From Atherix ibis (taxonomy: Eukaryota; Arthropoda; Insecta; Diptera; Athericidae), in NCBI GenBank assembly GCA_958298945.1, contig OY282606.1:42669920-42733919 (forward strand): 64,000 bases of DNA. The letters are read 5' to 3'. Under the pieces are notes generated by a model. It worked only from the letters and a program-made list of their open reading frames with translations, did no database searches and was not told where the DNA came from. Positions 33,645-46,470 of this stretch are shown here, piece by piece (position 1 is the first letter of the stretch; every line of letters begins with the position of its first letter). The translations under genes and the position numbers were made by a program.

Positions 33645-33949
33645 ATTAAAAACAACGATTTTGAAATATTCTTTAGATTAGCTATAAACGCATAGTTATT
33701 ACATTCTATTTGCATTTTTAAAAAAGTTTTCCTACTTACCCAAGAGGTATTTTAGATTTTAAGGAGTAAATTAAATAAATTTGGAAAAAAAAACTCTTTT
33801 GCGTTTGATGATAGCTTGTATAAATTGTGGCATTTCGTTGATCAGTTTTTTTTATTGTATTCTTTGAAATAAAATTAATACGAGTAGCAAGCGTAGCAAC
33901 CAAAGTGATGCATATTTTCTAGAAATCAAACAAGTCACTGCACAGCACT

Positions 33950-34420
33950 GTCATCCTCTTTAGATCCTTCCTTGCACCTATCTCCGATATTTGCTGATGT
34001 TCTACAGGGAAGTCTTCTTGTGCCCATGCTCTACAATATTTCTATATTCGGTATTCCAGTCTGTCCTAACATTTTCCTTGCAATATATGCATATGATATG
34101 GACTACGTTGCATCCAGATATAGTAGGCAAGCTGACCCCACTCGCCATAGAAGTAACCAAAAGAGGGGGTACCGTCTTGCCGAAAGCTAAAGGTGCGAAA
34201 GACAGCTATGGAAGGGTGCAGCTCAGGCAACCTTTTAATAGGCATAAAACCGTATTGAGTGTTCTATTGCAGAAAGTTATTTCAGCAACCAACTGGATCT
34301 ACTCAGCTGGACTCCCTCCAGTTGGAGCCGGTCCGTAGTATTATGTCTACGTATTATTACTTAGGTATTCTATGTAAGCCAACAGTATAATACTGTCGAT
34401 AACATCATTAGGAAGTTTAA
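33950..34420 (+). pseudogene. LINE RT fragment
   Basis: FADVLQGSLLVPMLYNIS followed by FGIPVCPNIFLAIYAYDMDYVASRY corresponds to the GVPQGSxLGPxLYNIY...DIP block and the YADDM catalytic motif, here YAYDM. The remaining 200 bases are less clear and read in a different frame. Jockey-like by wording. Confidence 0.55.
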
Positions 34421-36392
34421 TCGAGAAGTTGAAGACGATTCCAGTTGAAGCATTCTTTCTACCACCACCAAGAATACTTTGAGGGGGATACTACTTTGAG
34501 AGGGATATATAAAAATAATTTATAGTCTCTTGTACCCCGTATATGCGATATTTATAGTAATAAATATTTCTCAAGTATTTTAATCTAATATAAAAATATA
34601 TCACTAAATATTTTTACCATAATAATCGATATCACATTTTTTAAAAACATTCGAAAATATAAAAACAATAAATTTTTCCAAGTGGAGTAACATAAATGTG
34701 TCTATACAGAGTATTCTCATTCTGTTACCGTCTGTCAATGTTGCTGCCATAAATACTCTAGTGAATGAAACAAAAGTGCTCCACATAATCCCGAAAATAA
34801 ATTCGTACTTTATTTTCAATTGTCAAATTTTCATATGGAAATTTATTCCATAAAGATATGTGTGTAAATCTACGCAACGAAATTGGCATTAAAGTCTTTC
34901 GCGTTCTTGGAAAAGATAAAAATAATACAATACCCCATTGAATTTGGAATATTGTAAATTGACACAAAAATATCGATGCTATTAAATCATTCGTTGTAAA
35001 AAATAACCAAAAAAAATCCTTCTTTTCGAAGGATTTCGAAGCATTTCATCTTAGCCACACTCAAAACGTGTAAAGTAGGCAATTTGTCTTCGGGTTTTGA
35101 TTCGAAAAAAAAAGGAATTTCGTTCAATAAACATCGAAATACAAAAGATTCTTGTTTATGCAGGAATAAGCAAATTCTTCTGGAATCAAAACAATATCGT
35201 CCTGACAGTATTTGATATGTGAAAACATTTACTTTTACTAGCATCTTATTGAAATACGAAATTGTATATTACCAATTGTAGATATTCCGAGATTTATCCT
35301 TTATCTTTTGGTTTAAATTCTATTTTTTTTTTAAGTGAAAAATAACTATTTTAAAATTTTTATTTTTATTGAAAATAAAACTTTTTAATATTAATCACGC
35401 CAATATTGAAATAATAATTCAAATTTATCCATAAATTTATAAAAAAAAAATACAGATGAATGGATTTTTGTGTTATTTAGGTGAAGCTCCTTTATACTCA
35501 AAATTTTTGTTACGAAAACTTATTTTTAGGATCAGTCGCTTTAAATCTGCATAAAATTGTAGGAAAAAATTTTCTGTAGATGTGGATTTAAAAGTACTTA
35601 ATTTTTTTTTATTTTTATATCTACCTGTTTGACCGGATAAATATTTAGAATTTTTTTAACAATAGTTGTTAATGTTAAAAGTAAATTATTATCCATTCTC
35701 AAATTATTAAATAAATATAAAGAAAATGTTCTCAATGATAGTAAGCTTTAGTTGATAAATTCATAGTTACTGCAATTCCAGTAAATTCGTCACACCAAGT
35801 TCACATTTATAGTATTAGTTTCCCTATTTTCTATTACAATATAAGCGGAATAATATATTACAAAATGACCTAAATTTTAAAAAAAAACTAACAAACAAAA
35901 CTTTAAACAAACTTTAATACTGACGATTTACTAATAATAAACTAAAAAGAAAAATTATTAATTTTTTTAATAAATATTGAGAATACAGCAAAATATTTTA
36001 TTAACATATTCTTCAATTTAAATTATTCATAATTCAATATCTCTAAAGAATATACTAAAATTATGGAAAATAAAATTGTATATGCTTCAAAAACAATATT
36101 TCAAATGACAAAATCAGAGCCTTCAAGTAGTGAATATTTGTTAAATATTGGAAATGATTTCTATTATCCTGGCTATAAAAACCCACTCTATCTAGCAAAT
36201 GTTTGGTAATATACAAATATATAATCTACTATTTGTAGCCAAATTTAATAATATTTTTATGGAAATATTTTTTTTAGTTAAACGATAATATCCCTATTAA
36301 ATTGTAACTAAAACTATAGATAGGATGAAAGAAGTTATTGATTTTTATTTTGGAATTTTTTTTATAGAAATTTGTCTCAAAAACAAATAGAA
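34421..36392. other. AT-rich intergenic sequence
   Basis: No element recognised. A minus-strand frame at 34987-35244 contains KPEDKLPTLHVLSVAKMKC, which I cannot place. Confidence 0.45.
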
Positions 36393-36394
36393 TA

Positions 36395-37430
36395 CCAGGT
36401 GTATAAGCTTAAATCCGCTGTTTTTTAGTCAAAAAAAAACACATGTTTTTTTCATAGAAAGCAAAAACAAATTTATTCAAAGTACTTGCCCTCGTTAGCC
36501 ACACATTTTTCCCATTACTCGGGAAAAGAGAATTCCTTCTCTTTCGAGGCAAACCCCTCATCAAGCCATTTTCGGACGTCTTCGTATGAATCGAAGTGCT
36601 GCTTAGCGAGTGCGTGGCCCATCGACGAAAACAGGTGGTAGTCGGAAGGGACCAAGTCTGGCGAATAAGCGGGGTGGGGTAGCACCTCCCAGTTGAGTGT
36701 CTCCAAGTAGTTTCGGACCATTTTTGACGTGTGCGATGGTGCGTTGTCGTGGAGGAAAATTAGCTTGTCATGTCTTTGTTGATAATCCGTCCTTTTTTTA
36801 TGCAGAGCACGGTGCAATTTCATCAGTTGTTAGTGGTAGCGGTGGGCATTGACAGTTACACCAGGTTTCAACATCTCATGTAGATGATACCCTGCTGATC
36901 CTGTGTTTTGGCGTCGCTCCATCTGCCTATCGTTCACTTCATGCGGCACCCACTTTCCGATCTTCTAAATCTTTTCCATGGCCGTAGACGCATGAAAATG
37001 GCTGGTTGAGTAACACCCAATTGCTCCGCGAGAATTTTTTGCGATTGGGTATCGTCTTCGCCCAAAAGATCCTATAATTGATGGTCCTCAACCTTCCTAG
37101 GCCGATTTTCACGCTTCTTGTCCCACAAGTCAAAACTGCCGTCTTTGAACCGACGAAACCAATTTCGGCACATTGCTTCCGATAAACCACTATCACCAAA
37201 GACCTCCATAAGCATTCGGTGCGATTCGGCAGCCAATTTCTTCAAATTGAAGCAGCAAAGCAGAGCTTCCCGCATGTGCTCTTTTTCTGGCACAAAACTA
37301 GACATGATTACGAAAGGAAAAATGTATGTTGTTGTACGTAATTGCTGCAATGTGCACTGATTAATATTGGCAGATGTCAAACTCATAAAAAAAAGTATGG
37401 CAAACAGCGGATTTAAGCTTATACACCTGA
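36395..37430 (-). mobile_element. Mos1-like mariner, internally deleted
   Basis: ccaggtgtataagcttaaat (36395) and its inverse ending cacctga (37430) are the TIRs. TA precedes the left end; on the right the dinucleotide is CA. The length of 1036 bp is about 250 bp short. Same family as 15660-16730. Confidence 0.88.
36473..37305 (-). pseudogene. Mos1-like mariner transposase lacking the first catalytic Asp
   Basis: It starts at ATG 37305 (MSSFVPEKEHMREALLCCFN). RMLMEVFGDSGLSEAMCRNW and FRRFKDGSFDLWDKK are clear, then a stop after VEDHQL. KIGKWVPHEVNDRQMERR lies near 36950. The text then jumps from QNT to HEMLKPGVTVNAHRY, which deletes the block with VTGDEKW. LHRALHKKRTDYQQRHDKL, FLHDNAPSHTSKMV (second Asp) and SPDLVPSDYHLFSS (third Asp) follow. 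HFDSYEDVRKWLDEGF and the C-terminal WEKCVANEGKYFE end at TAA 36473-36475 after one more in-frame stop. Its deletion complements that in the 15.7-kb copy. Confidence 0.86.
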
Positions 37431-37959
37431 CAAACAAAATTTGAGCAAAAGCCAGTTAAAATATATTTTAAAAAGACAAAAAATGGCAATATATTGAAGT
37501 CAAAAAATATTTATCCTTTGAAATATATTCTTTATTCGTTAAAGTATGTTTTGATACGATGGTTTTGAGCTCAAAATACCAAAGTTATTAGCTCTATGCA
37601 CATCGTCCTCAAGATATTAAAAGCGCAAATGTCCTTGGTGTAAAAATCAATAATCTGATATAGTCAAAAAATCTTTTAAAGATACAAAAAAATGCAGAGT
37701 GGTTATCAATAAATTTTTATACAATACTTTAAAATATATTCTTCATCCTCTCCAGTATATTGTGAAATTGAGTTCATTGGACGCCAACGGGACCTAAAGT
37801 TCAAATGTAGAATTCATTGACCTCGTACGTGTTGGAGCATATATAAATTATTAGGTCATTTACCTCAAGATTATTAGCTCTGAGCACGAGCCTCAAGCTT
37901 TTTACAGGCGAACGTACTCAAACCTGATTTGCTCAAATTCGAACAAAGGCCAATGATCT
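37431..37959. other. intergenic sequence, nothing recognised
   Basis: No supported feature. Confidence 0.5.
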
Positions 37960-38290
37960 CACCTCAGATTTCACATCAAAGATCTCTAACATATAGGCCA
38001 GTAACCTCCCGGTTATGGATAAAATTAAGCTCAATAAGCTGCGCTGGATTGAGCACTTAATCCATATGGATGAGGGACCCGCGATGTCCACAGTAGCAGC
38101 CCCGACATTTATAATGTCGGAAGACAAGATAGGCCCGGCCTTCGGTGGAGCGATAGTGTTAACAAGGATACCAAAATATGCTGAGAGTGTCGAATTTAAA
38201 AACCTCTGGAGTTATTTGATTCGCCACTCCGCTTGTCGTGCCGTTGATGACGATAAAGAGGAGTGCGCATAGGATAAAAAGTCGAACAGT
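37960..38290 (+). pseudogene. LINE C-terminal end
   Basis: VMDKIKLNKLRWIEHLIHMDEG matches the xRLRWxGHVxRMxE motif near the C-terminus of many LINE ORF2 proteins. After a frameshift, GRQDRPGLRWSDSVNKD corresponds to GRPxLRWxDxVxxD. It is the same family tail as at 14.3 and 61.1 kb, in the opposite orientation to the first. Confidence 0.6.
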
Positions 38291-40116
38291 GCTTTGGGTG
38301 AACTGGACCCGGTATCTGGTATACCATATATTCGGAAACTTGAACGGATGATTGCTCCGAACTTGCAGAAATCTGTTTCTAAGGTGTACTTTTGGACGAC
38401 ACGAAGCCTCCCATTCTATGAAATGAGCATTGCCATTTAATAGTGGACTCGACGGGGGTATTGTAGTGTTCTCAGAAATCAATTAGCTGGGGGCATATGC
38501 TAAGTTATAGGCATTGAAAAATATCGCACTCTTTCTCAATAATCACCATCGATTTTCTTAAGTTATAAAAATATCCAATTTTATGACCAATTGGTCAAAA
38601 GAGTGGAGAGTTTATCCAATAGGCTTAGGTATCTCTAAAGAATAACATAGCACGCAAGTAGACACCATGTGGTTTATAAAGTCTCAAACCTCTCCAACAG
38701 ATTTTGGCTGAGGAAAAGCTTGTTTTAATTTGAAGGATCGACAAACAAAAAATTCCACTAGTTATCTTAAGGGAACTAATAAAAATGTGTAAACATTACC
38801 TTGGAACCAATACGCCATCAGGGTAAGATCTCACCGTGAAAAAACTATATACTATTCTCATACGGTAAAGTATACAATATAGTACATTACATAATTTTAC
38901 TATAGAGGAATACATAATATTAAAAATATTCCAAAATTTCATAGCACAAGTCCCATACAGAATTATACAAACGCTATCAACATATTTATGCTCTGTAGTT
39001 AATAAAAACGATCAAAATAAATGTTCTCAATAATTTCAAGCTCTTATACACTTTTCCGAGTAAATATTTTTAATAATTTAGTAGCACTTTGAGAACAGAA
39101 ACATACGAGAAGAGCTCATTGCAATTAAATATTCGTTTATACAAGAAGACATAATTTTATGCTAATAATTATTTCTCTTTTGCAAGGAACTTTTCCTTTT
39201 AAAAGTTTTCCTATACCAATATTCTCCCAGAAGGCATATAAAATATTTTCCCATTAAGGTCTGCTATTGTAGTCTCTACGAGCAACTACTATTTTTGTAG
39301 ATTGACTGAAAAATATTCTTTATGAGTACAAGTACTATTTACACATCTTGAATAAATACTTTAAAGCTTGTATGATTTACAGGAAAATCTTTCCGCAAGC
39401 ATCATTATAGATAAGATACTTATAAATGCTAAAAATTGATTGTCCTTTAAATTAATAATAATGGTTATCATCGGAAATTAGATAATATTTATTTGTTATT
39501 TAATTTAAGTAATGTAAATTATTTTTGTATTCAAAACCATTGAGAGTCGATCAAAAAAAAATTTGTTTTGGCCAAATCTCAATAGTTATGATAAAACACA
39601 TAATTTCTGAAGTTGCAGGTGATCTTTTTTAAACGTAATCCCTAATATGAGTACAAAAGTTAAAATTTTTGAATATTAGAGCATAATACGATGGACGGTT
39701 GCTAGTGTAAGATATACCGATGGACATCTGTTTGGAACCACCCACATTTTTATGAATATTTTTGTTGTGTAAGATTGTGGACATGGAAAATTTTCTTGTG
39801 AAAACGTACCGAGATTAACCTTTATTTAAACGAAATTGAGGTAAATTTTTACGGATTGTTTTAATTTTATTTGTTGATTTCTTTTTTTTTCATTTTGTAG
39901 TTATAGGTAAAATTTGCACACACATTCAAATAAACGGTTTGGAATTGAATCCGACCGGTTTCTTTTCCTGCCTTTATAAATTTTCCGCGTTAGTTAGGAA
40001 AGAAAGACAAGAAAGGAAAAGAAAAGAAATTTGTTCATTATTACCAATTCAATTAACATACTTTACTTCTTCAATAATAAATCTCATTAGTAATTATTGC
40101 ATGGTTAAAATACAAT
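38291..40116. other. AT-rich intergenic sequence
   Basis: No supported feature. Confidence 0.5.
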
Positions 40117-40302
40117 TTAAAAAATAATAAAGAAAATAAATTCATAAAAAAAATTATTAAAATTGTTACTATCCGTCATTTTTTGTTCTGGCGTCATTAT
40201 CACTTTCGCTCCGGTCCTTCGTCTATCCAGCACGAGATCTTCGAAATAATCTTCTGCAAGATGTATCCATGAGCTAACATCTATCACTATCGATTTATAG
40301 AT
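40117..40302 (-). other. unidentified open frame of 61 codons
   Basis: The minus strand reads SIVIDVSSWIHLAEDYFEDL, VLDRRRTGAKV and IMTPEQKMTDSN, then runs into low-complexity FF/II before TAA. The first 45 residues have balanced, protein-like composition unlike the surroundings. I recognise no family. It could be a host exon, part of a transposon or chance. Confidence 0.25.
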
Positions 40303-40474
40303 TTATAACTATTATTAATTCAATTACTTTTCATTTTCATTAAATAAAATTGATTTTTTTCCTGTTTGGGTAATTTTTTTTATGTTTGATTTTTCAATCA
40401 AGTTTTTATTTTTAACAGATCACACATAACGTGTGTCAAATTCAAAACTGCTCAGTTAGCGTAGCCATTTCATC

Positions 40475-41348
40475 ATGGAAAGACTTATACCCGAACAATT
40501 CCTATTAATTATTGAATTTTATTATCAAAATTCAAAGCTTTGTGAAAAAGCTCTCCATTTTATGGTCGTTATAACCGTCCTACTGAGTAAGCAGTTCAAG
40601 CCATAGTGACAAAATTTCACAGCAATTTTACGCTACTGGACATCAAACCACCAACCCGTGTGCATAGAGTGTATACGAAGGAGAATATTGCTGCCATAAG
40701 GTCCAGTGTTGGCGAAGACCGCGATTTGTCCATCCGTCACCGTTCACAGCAACGGTGTGTTATAACCGTCCTACTAAGCAAGCAGTTCAAGCCATAGTGA
40801 CAAAATTTCACAGCAATTTTACGCTACTGGACATCAAACCACCAACCCGTGTGCATAGAGTGTGTACGAAGGAGAATATTGCTGCCATAAGGTCCAGTGT
40901 TGGCGAAGACCGCGATTTGTCCATCCGTCACCGTTCACAGCAAATAGAATTGTGTTACTTGACTATGTGGAAGATTTTACGCAAGGATCTTGGTCTGAAA
41001 GCGTATAAAATAGAGCTCGTGCAAGAACTGAAGCCGAACACCCTGTCAACGCGTCGGAATTCGAAATTTTCTTTGCCCAAAATGGAAGAGCTGCATCTGG
41101 TTAATATGTGGTTTGAACAAAACGGAGATACATGTCACACAACACGTGAAACAATGGGCAAATGAGATATGAGTTCGGTGAGTTGGCCGCCAAGATCGTG
41201 CAATTTGACGCCTCTAGACAATTTTTTATGGGGCTACGTGAAGTCACTTGTCTATGCCGATTAACCAGCGTCACTTGCAGCCCTGGAAGACAACATTTCA
41301 CGTGTTAAAATCTCAGCCGAGATGCTCGAAAAAGTGGTTAAAAATTGA
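40475..41348 (+). pseudogene. DD41D (rosa-like) mariner transposase with internal duplication
   Basis: It starts at ATG 40475 (MERLIPEQFLLIIEFYYQNS). The DNA-binding region (IVTKFHSNFTLLDIKPPTR, VHRVCTKENIAAIRSSVGED, LSIRHRSQQ) occurs twice because of a 191-bp tandem duplication that also shifts the frame. LRKDLGLKAYKIELVQELK ends the DNA-binding part. The text then skips the block with the first Asp. FEQNGDTCHTTRET replaces FQQDGATCHTA, so the second Asp is Asn. A short gap follows, then SWPPRSCNLTPLDNFLWGYV with the third Asp. An in-frame stop (YAD then TAG-like) and a terminal stop near 41346 follow. TIRs were not identified. Confidence 0.78.
40571..40952. repeat. 191-bp tandem duplication
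   Basis: The unit beginning ataaccgtcctact at 40571 repeats from 40762 with only a few differences (tgagtaagc/taagcaagc; gtatacg/gtgtacg). The period is not a multiple of three. Confidence 0.93.
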
Positions 41349-41859
41349 TCCGCTCGGATTTACCTTATTCACATTAATAGGATATGTTCTAGTTAATTTA
41401 AAAAAAAAAAAACCTTTTAGATTCCAAACACATGCACGGGATTTATTATTCTGCAACCCCGAATTAGATCGATTCAAATCTGACAATCCATATTTATTTG
41501 TGGTTTTTTTTCTGTTTTGTTTTTTGTTTTGAAACTATATAGTTATTGGGAGGCACACATTCAATTACCATTCAATTATAACCAAACATTTTTTTTCTCC
41601 ATTCACCTTCCGTTTTAAATATGTAAATATAGTTTTAAAACTATCATTAAATTCACTTTCATAGTTGAGAGCGAAAAAAACCAAGTCGATTGATAATAAT
41701 ACATTTAGTTATGTACACCTAGCCATAACTTTCTACAGAAATACAAAAATATCAAACTGAACGCCACGAACAGTATACAAGGAATTTTACAGACAATAAT
41801 TCATTATGGACAACAACAAAACGAATTCTCTTATAAAATTACATTTCACCCACTGCGAC
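41349..41859. other. AT-rich intergenic sequence
   Basis: No supported feature. Confidence 0.45.
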
Positions 41860-43120
41860 AAAACGACGGTACCTGGGCAAAATCGGACATACAAAAGGCT
41901 GAGATTGGTGAATAATTTGTCAAGCACTTAGCGAATAATTTCACTCCATAGCCGCGCATAGAAAATAAGGCGCATACACAGAAAATTTATGACGAACTTA
42001 CAATTCCACAATCTGTTAGTCTTCGTCCCAAAAAATTTACCCCATCCCTAATTAAAAATCTAATCCATCAACCTCCCAATAAAAAAGCCCCTGGTTATGA
42101 TTTAATATGATTTAATTTAATATTCTCAAACAAATCTCCAAGAAAACTATCGTGTTTATCACCTACATATTCAACAGTATTCTTCGTATTACCTATTTTC
42201 CCTTACATTGGAAATTTTTTAATTATTGAAATGATATTCAAACCCAAAAAACCAATAAATTTTCCATCCTCGTGTATGCCTATCAGCTTGTAACCAATCT
42301 TTGGAAAATTTCTTTGTAAAAACTCCTGTTGAAACACCTTTACCCTATCCTTGAAGATGCTAAAATTATTCCCGATCATCAATTCGATTTACGGCCAGAA
42401 CACTCCACAACCCAACAATGTCATCGTGTGGTTGATTACATTGCGTCCTCTCTTGTGGAGTGTAGAAAGCTCTTGAGTTTTTTTTATCTAAAGCATGTGA
42501 TATATTTAGGAACACGCCTGGATAGTACTACAAGGTGGAGAGTAAAAGTAAATGAGCAGAAGAGTGTACATGTTACCTTCACTTTCTGGAAAGATCCCCA
42601 CATCCAAATATACCTTAATGGTGACATTATTCCATCAAAAGAAAAAGTACGCTACTTGGGACTAAACCTAGAAAACCAACTTACTTGGAACGCTTATACG
42701 ACGTCAAAAAGACTTAAACTTAACAGACGCTACCGACTGCTTATGGACAACCGATCGAAACTGATACTAAAGAACAAACTTTTAATTTACAACACGGTTT
42801 TAAAACCAATCTGGACGTAAGGTATTGAACTATGGGGTTCTACCAAAGCTTCCAATTCCTATCGCATCCAATTCTTTAAATCCAAAAATCCTCCGAAAAA
42901 TTTTTGATGCCCCGTTCTATGGTCGTAGCAAATTTATTCACCGTGATCTAATTGTTTGCTTCGTTCATGATTTGTGCGTCTACCGGTATAAAAAGTTTCA
43001 TTCTCGACTGTCCAATCACTATAATCCTCTCATCACAAAGCTTTCCTCTGTTGCCTCCCCTATTTACACTCGTCGGCGTTTAAAAAGAAATTGGCCATGA
43101 GATTTTTTAAAATGTTAAAA
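41860..43120 (+). pseudogene. jockey-like LINE ORF2, RT palm deleted
   Basis: Readable blocks in order: a linker-to-RT stretch near 42050-42090 (PNKKAPGYD-like), KHLYPILEDAKIIPDHQFDL, a jump, then TRWRVKVNEQKSVHVTFTF, KVRYLGLNLENQLTWNAYTT, NRRYRLLMDNRSKLILKNKL and IYNTVLKPIWT with a stop in place of Tyr. GIELWGSTKASNSYR, KILRKIFDAPFYGRSKFIHR and FVHDLCVYRYKKFHSRL follow. This is the thumb and C-terminal part of a jockey-type ORF2. The section with YADD is deleted between 42480 and 42530. A close relative lies at 52.5-53.1 kb on the minus strand. Confidence 0.72.
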
Positions 43121-43259
43121 TCCCGTTAGGTAGAGAAATACAGATCCGGTGTTTACTCTCGCATGTTCCTGTCCTGTCATTGTAGTGTCTTTGTCATAAA
43201 ATCTGCATGTTACAATATATATGTAGTTGTAGATAGCTAAACAAGTGAGAAAAAAAAGT

Positions 43260-43780
43260 TATTTACGAATTTCATTTTTCAATTTATCGTAAACTCTGCC
43301 TCACACACAATCACCTCGAGAACCAAACACCAAGTGCCTTGGGTTAAAATTTCCCATCGTGATGCTGGCTGCCTACGTGCCGGATTGTACGGACGATCTT
43401 ACAATCACGGCATCTCATTTCCCGCAAACCGCACCGCTTGCTCACGGCGTTCGTCCGATTGGATTAGTGTTTCGTTGCTTCCAACGTTGTCTAAACTTCA
43501 CATTTTATGACGGTAGTGTTGCCAGGAGCACTAAAACCACCTGAAAACGCTATACACAATTCCACGGATTCGTTTGGTCAAACCATTTCTTCACAAATTT
43601 TGAAGTTTCAAAGTCGAAGAAGGCTTTACAATTCGGACACTTCAAAACACCACAACTTTTTCGGTAATCTGCCCTGCGCTCAAGACAGAATTCAATGCTT
43701 CCCTTTAACAGAGTTCGCTTTTCTCTGTGTTATGGCCGTTTTTACTCCTCGTGTTTGTTGTTTCACATTATTTGCAGGAG
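43260..43780. other. GC-richer island of unknown origin
   Basis: Base composition is visibly more balanced than on either side. On the minus strand, 43530-43700 reads EFCLERRADYRKSCGVLKCP, NCKAFFDFETSKFVKKWF and DQTNPWNCV, including a CxxC pair. Around 43330-43480 another minus frame reads NETLIQSDERREQAVRFAGN, then two stops, then NPARRQPASRWEILTQGTWC. Neither matches a family I know. It could be a decayed host exon or part of an unlisted element. Confidence 0.3.
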
Positions 43781-45429
43781 CTCTCAAAAAACCATTCACC
43801 ATATTATGTTCACAAAAAAATTTCACACCAATACAATTTACAATAGTAAAAATATCTGCAAAATTGTGGGTGATTCCAAACAAATGTTGGGTAGTGTATG
43901 TATATTTAAATAGTATTGTACAAAAAATAGTATACATTAAATTTATATTAAAAGAACTCCTCACTTTACCATCTGAATTCAAATATTTTCTGACTCACCA
44001 TTTTTAAATATCCTTTCCTTTACAGAAAACAGTAAAAGCTCTGGCATATCATCAATTATTTGCCTTAAAAATATATTCTAAACATTCCAAAACTACTTGA
44101 GTACACTCTAAATACTCTCAACACAAATACTGAAAAGGAAATAGTAAATAAAATTGTTTGGTAAAATATCGCTTCGTTTTTTTACCATTTATTTTATTCA
44201 GAAAAAAAACCTTGAAGTATTACTCTTTCGGGGACAAAAATTAAATAATAAATGATATTATAAACACGTACACAAATTCATATATGGTTAGCTCCAATCC
44301 TGTGATTTTGGGAAAGGTATAGTATAGTAGTACGTATGACTAATTTAGTATAAAAGGAAAACCATGTTTGTTTGATTATGGAAAACTCCATATTTTATAT
44401 AAAATTATAGTAAAAGAGACATAATGACGATAGCTAAGAATCTATTCTATTTGTTTGGGTAGTGGTTGATGAGATTATTTTGGTTTACATATTCGGATTT
44501 GCTTATTGAAAAAGTTTTACATTCAGCTGTGAACTCTACTGGGAAAAGCTACTTCTAGTTTAAGTTTGGTTTACCCAAAAAGGTAACGAAAATTATTTGA
44601 AAAATATGTGATAGAATGAAAATTTAACAAAACCTAAAGTTTTATCTCAATTCCTAGTATTACATTATATATGATACAGAAAAACATGTTTATGTAGTCA
44701 GATAAACGAATTTAGTTCTTTAGTTTGGTATAAAATTTATAAGTTAGAATTTCTGGGTTCAGTTAAATTGCATCGATGAATATTTATCTAATATACTCCC
44801 TAGAAATCAGTATTTTCTAAATTATCTTAGCATTGTTATTTTTTGCGCATGTACGTATATATGGTATAATTTTAAATCCGCTTTCAAATGAAAATATTAT
44901 TGTTGCTTTGTATAAATTCTAATTTCTAAGAGAAATCCTATTGATTTTTACTAGACCTAAAAAAGAAATTTTCAATAACGAAAAAATTTCATTCAAGTTA
45001 TTTAATATTTAAAAAATGTATTCTTAATAAGTTGATTCAAAAATAATCTCTTCAAATTCTTAAATTATTTATAAATTTGAACACTCAATAGATGATAAGT
45101 TGAAAAGAAAAAATTCATATGCCCAAGGAAATTAATAACATTCGAATTATTCGGTGGCTCCCGTAACACTTTTGTAGGGTAAAATTTTTTACTGCGCTTT
45201 GAAATTGCTTAAATTTGTATTACTAAATGATCTTTACTCAGTTTTCTCGTATGTGTAAAATTAACCTAGTCCAACATATACTGAAATTGTTTACATTCGA
45301 TTATATACGGTGGATCCCGAACTAGTCTGGACTCATACGTAATAAATGTGCTGTATGCACTCCATGATAACATCATTAAATATGGTTAAGTCTCTGCCAT
45401 CCTTATAATGAAGACAAAATTATCCTCTC
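43781..45429. other. AT-rich intergenic sequence
   Basis: No supported feature. Confidence 0.5.
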
Positions 45430-45905
45430 GAATAGTCCGAAAAATAGAAGATGAAAATTAAATGAATCGCGTTCACCAAAAAAAGGTTGAATAAAAGCCT
45501 GCATTTCTCAACAGTCAACAAATACCAAATACCAATAAGGCCATGTACCAAAATATGCGTCTAGATACTAAGCTGATCTGGAAAGTTCGCGCTATAAAAA
45601 TGAGAAGAGAACTGCACATACAATACAGGAAAATGTATTAGTTAATGGGAAGAAAATCTACACTATCGATAGAAAATAAATCATTGCTTTACAACCAAGT
45701 CCTTAGACATGTCTGGACATACGGCATTCAGTTCTGGAGAGGCACAAAACGAAGTAATTTAAATATAATACAACGGTTTCAGAACAAAGTACTAAAAAAT
45801 ACTGATGATGCACCTTGGCAAATGAAAATGACGGACTTAAATAGGGATCTTAAAATTGGTTCTATAGAGGAAATATTTATCCATTTATTCAGAAAAAATA
45901 ACTGA
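45430..45905 (+). pseudogene. jockey-like LINE C-terminal fragment
   Basis: From 45645: MGRKSTLSIENKSLLYNQVL, RHVWTYGIQFWRGTKRSN, IIQRFQNKVLKNTDDAPWQ and LNRDLKIGSIEEI. This is the SKLSL-NKLLLYKxxLKPIWTYGIQLWG...APWY block that closes jockey-type ORF2. The first 200 bases carry weaker matches. It ends at TGA near 45903. Confidence 0.68.
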
Positions 45906-46179
45906 ATTAATGGATAAATTTCTACGATAAGTGTAAAAAAACTAGAAAAATATATAAAAAAAATTGCTTATTAGTTTTAAGAGTAGATCGCAATAGCCTG
46001 CAGCGGGATCGTTTTTGGTATGGTCACGCTCAAGGAATGTGGTTTTAGTAGGAAAATGACTATTATGAGGAGCGCGCATGAAAAACACGTAGTGTCTTTT
46101 AAGATTTACATCGGTCTACCAAATTATTTAGGTTCTTCTTCTTAAGTAGTTAAAAAATGGTTTTAGCATCTTAACTAAC

Positions 46180-46470
46180 TCTGCATCTCCTAGCTCATAT
46201 TCTCTGGGAAGCCTGGGAGTTCCCAGAAAGGGGCTTTCTCACCCACACGTAAAAAAAACTCCAGACCAGCAAATTTTATTAAGCTTTCCTTTTTGCGCTC
46301 CATGATCTTTTCATTAAACAAGCTAAAGAATCGACCAATCTCATATAGTTTAATATCATGTACAGTATTAATGGCAGGACTAATATCCTATACAGTAGCA
46401 GCTTTAATCTTATGGTGAGAATTTTTAAGGCAAACCTTTTCAAGGCTCTTCTTTCGCCATATTAAATGAT
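46180..46470 (-). pseudogene. LINE scrap related to 28.8 and 14.5 kb
   Basis: The stretch actaatatcctatacagtag (46379) and the following tcttatggtgagaatttttaagg parallel gactagtgtcatgtacagta and gttgtggtcagaatttttgag at 28945-28995. Support is nucleotide similarity only. Confidence 0.45.

Noticed and set aside
34987..35244. 85-codon minus frame as a host gene
   Set aside because: No family recognised, no splice or promoter support; left as unplaced.
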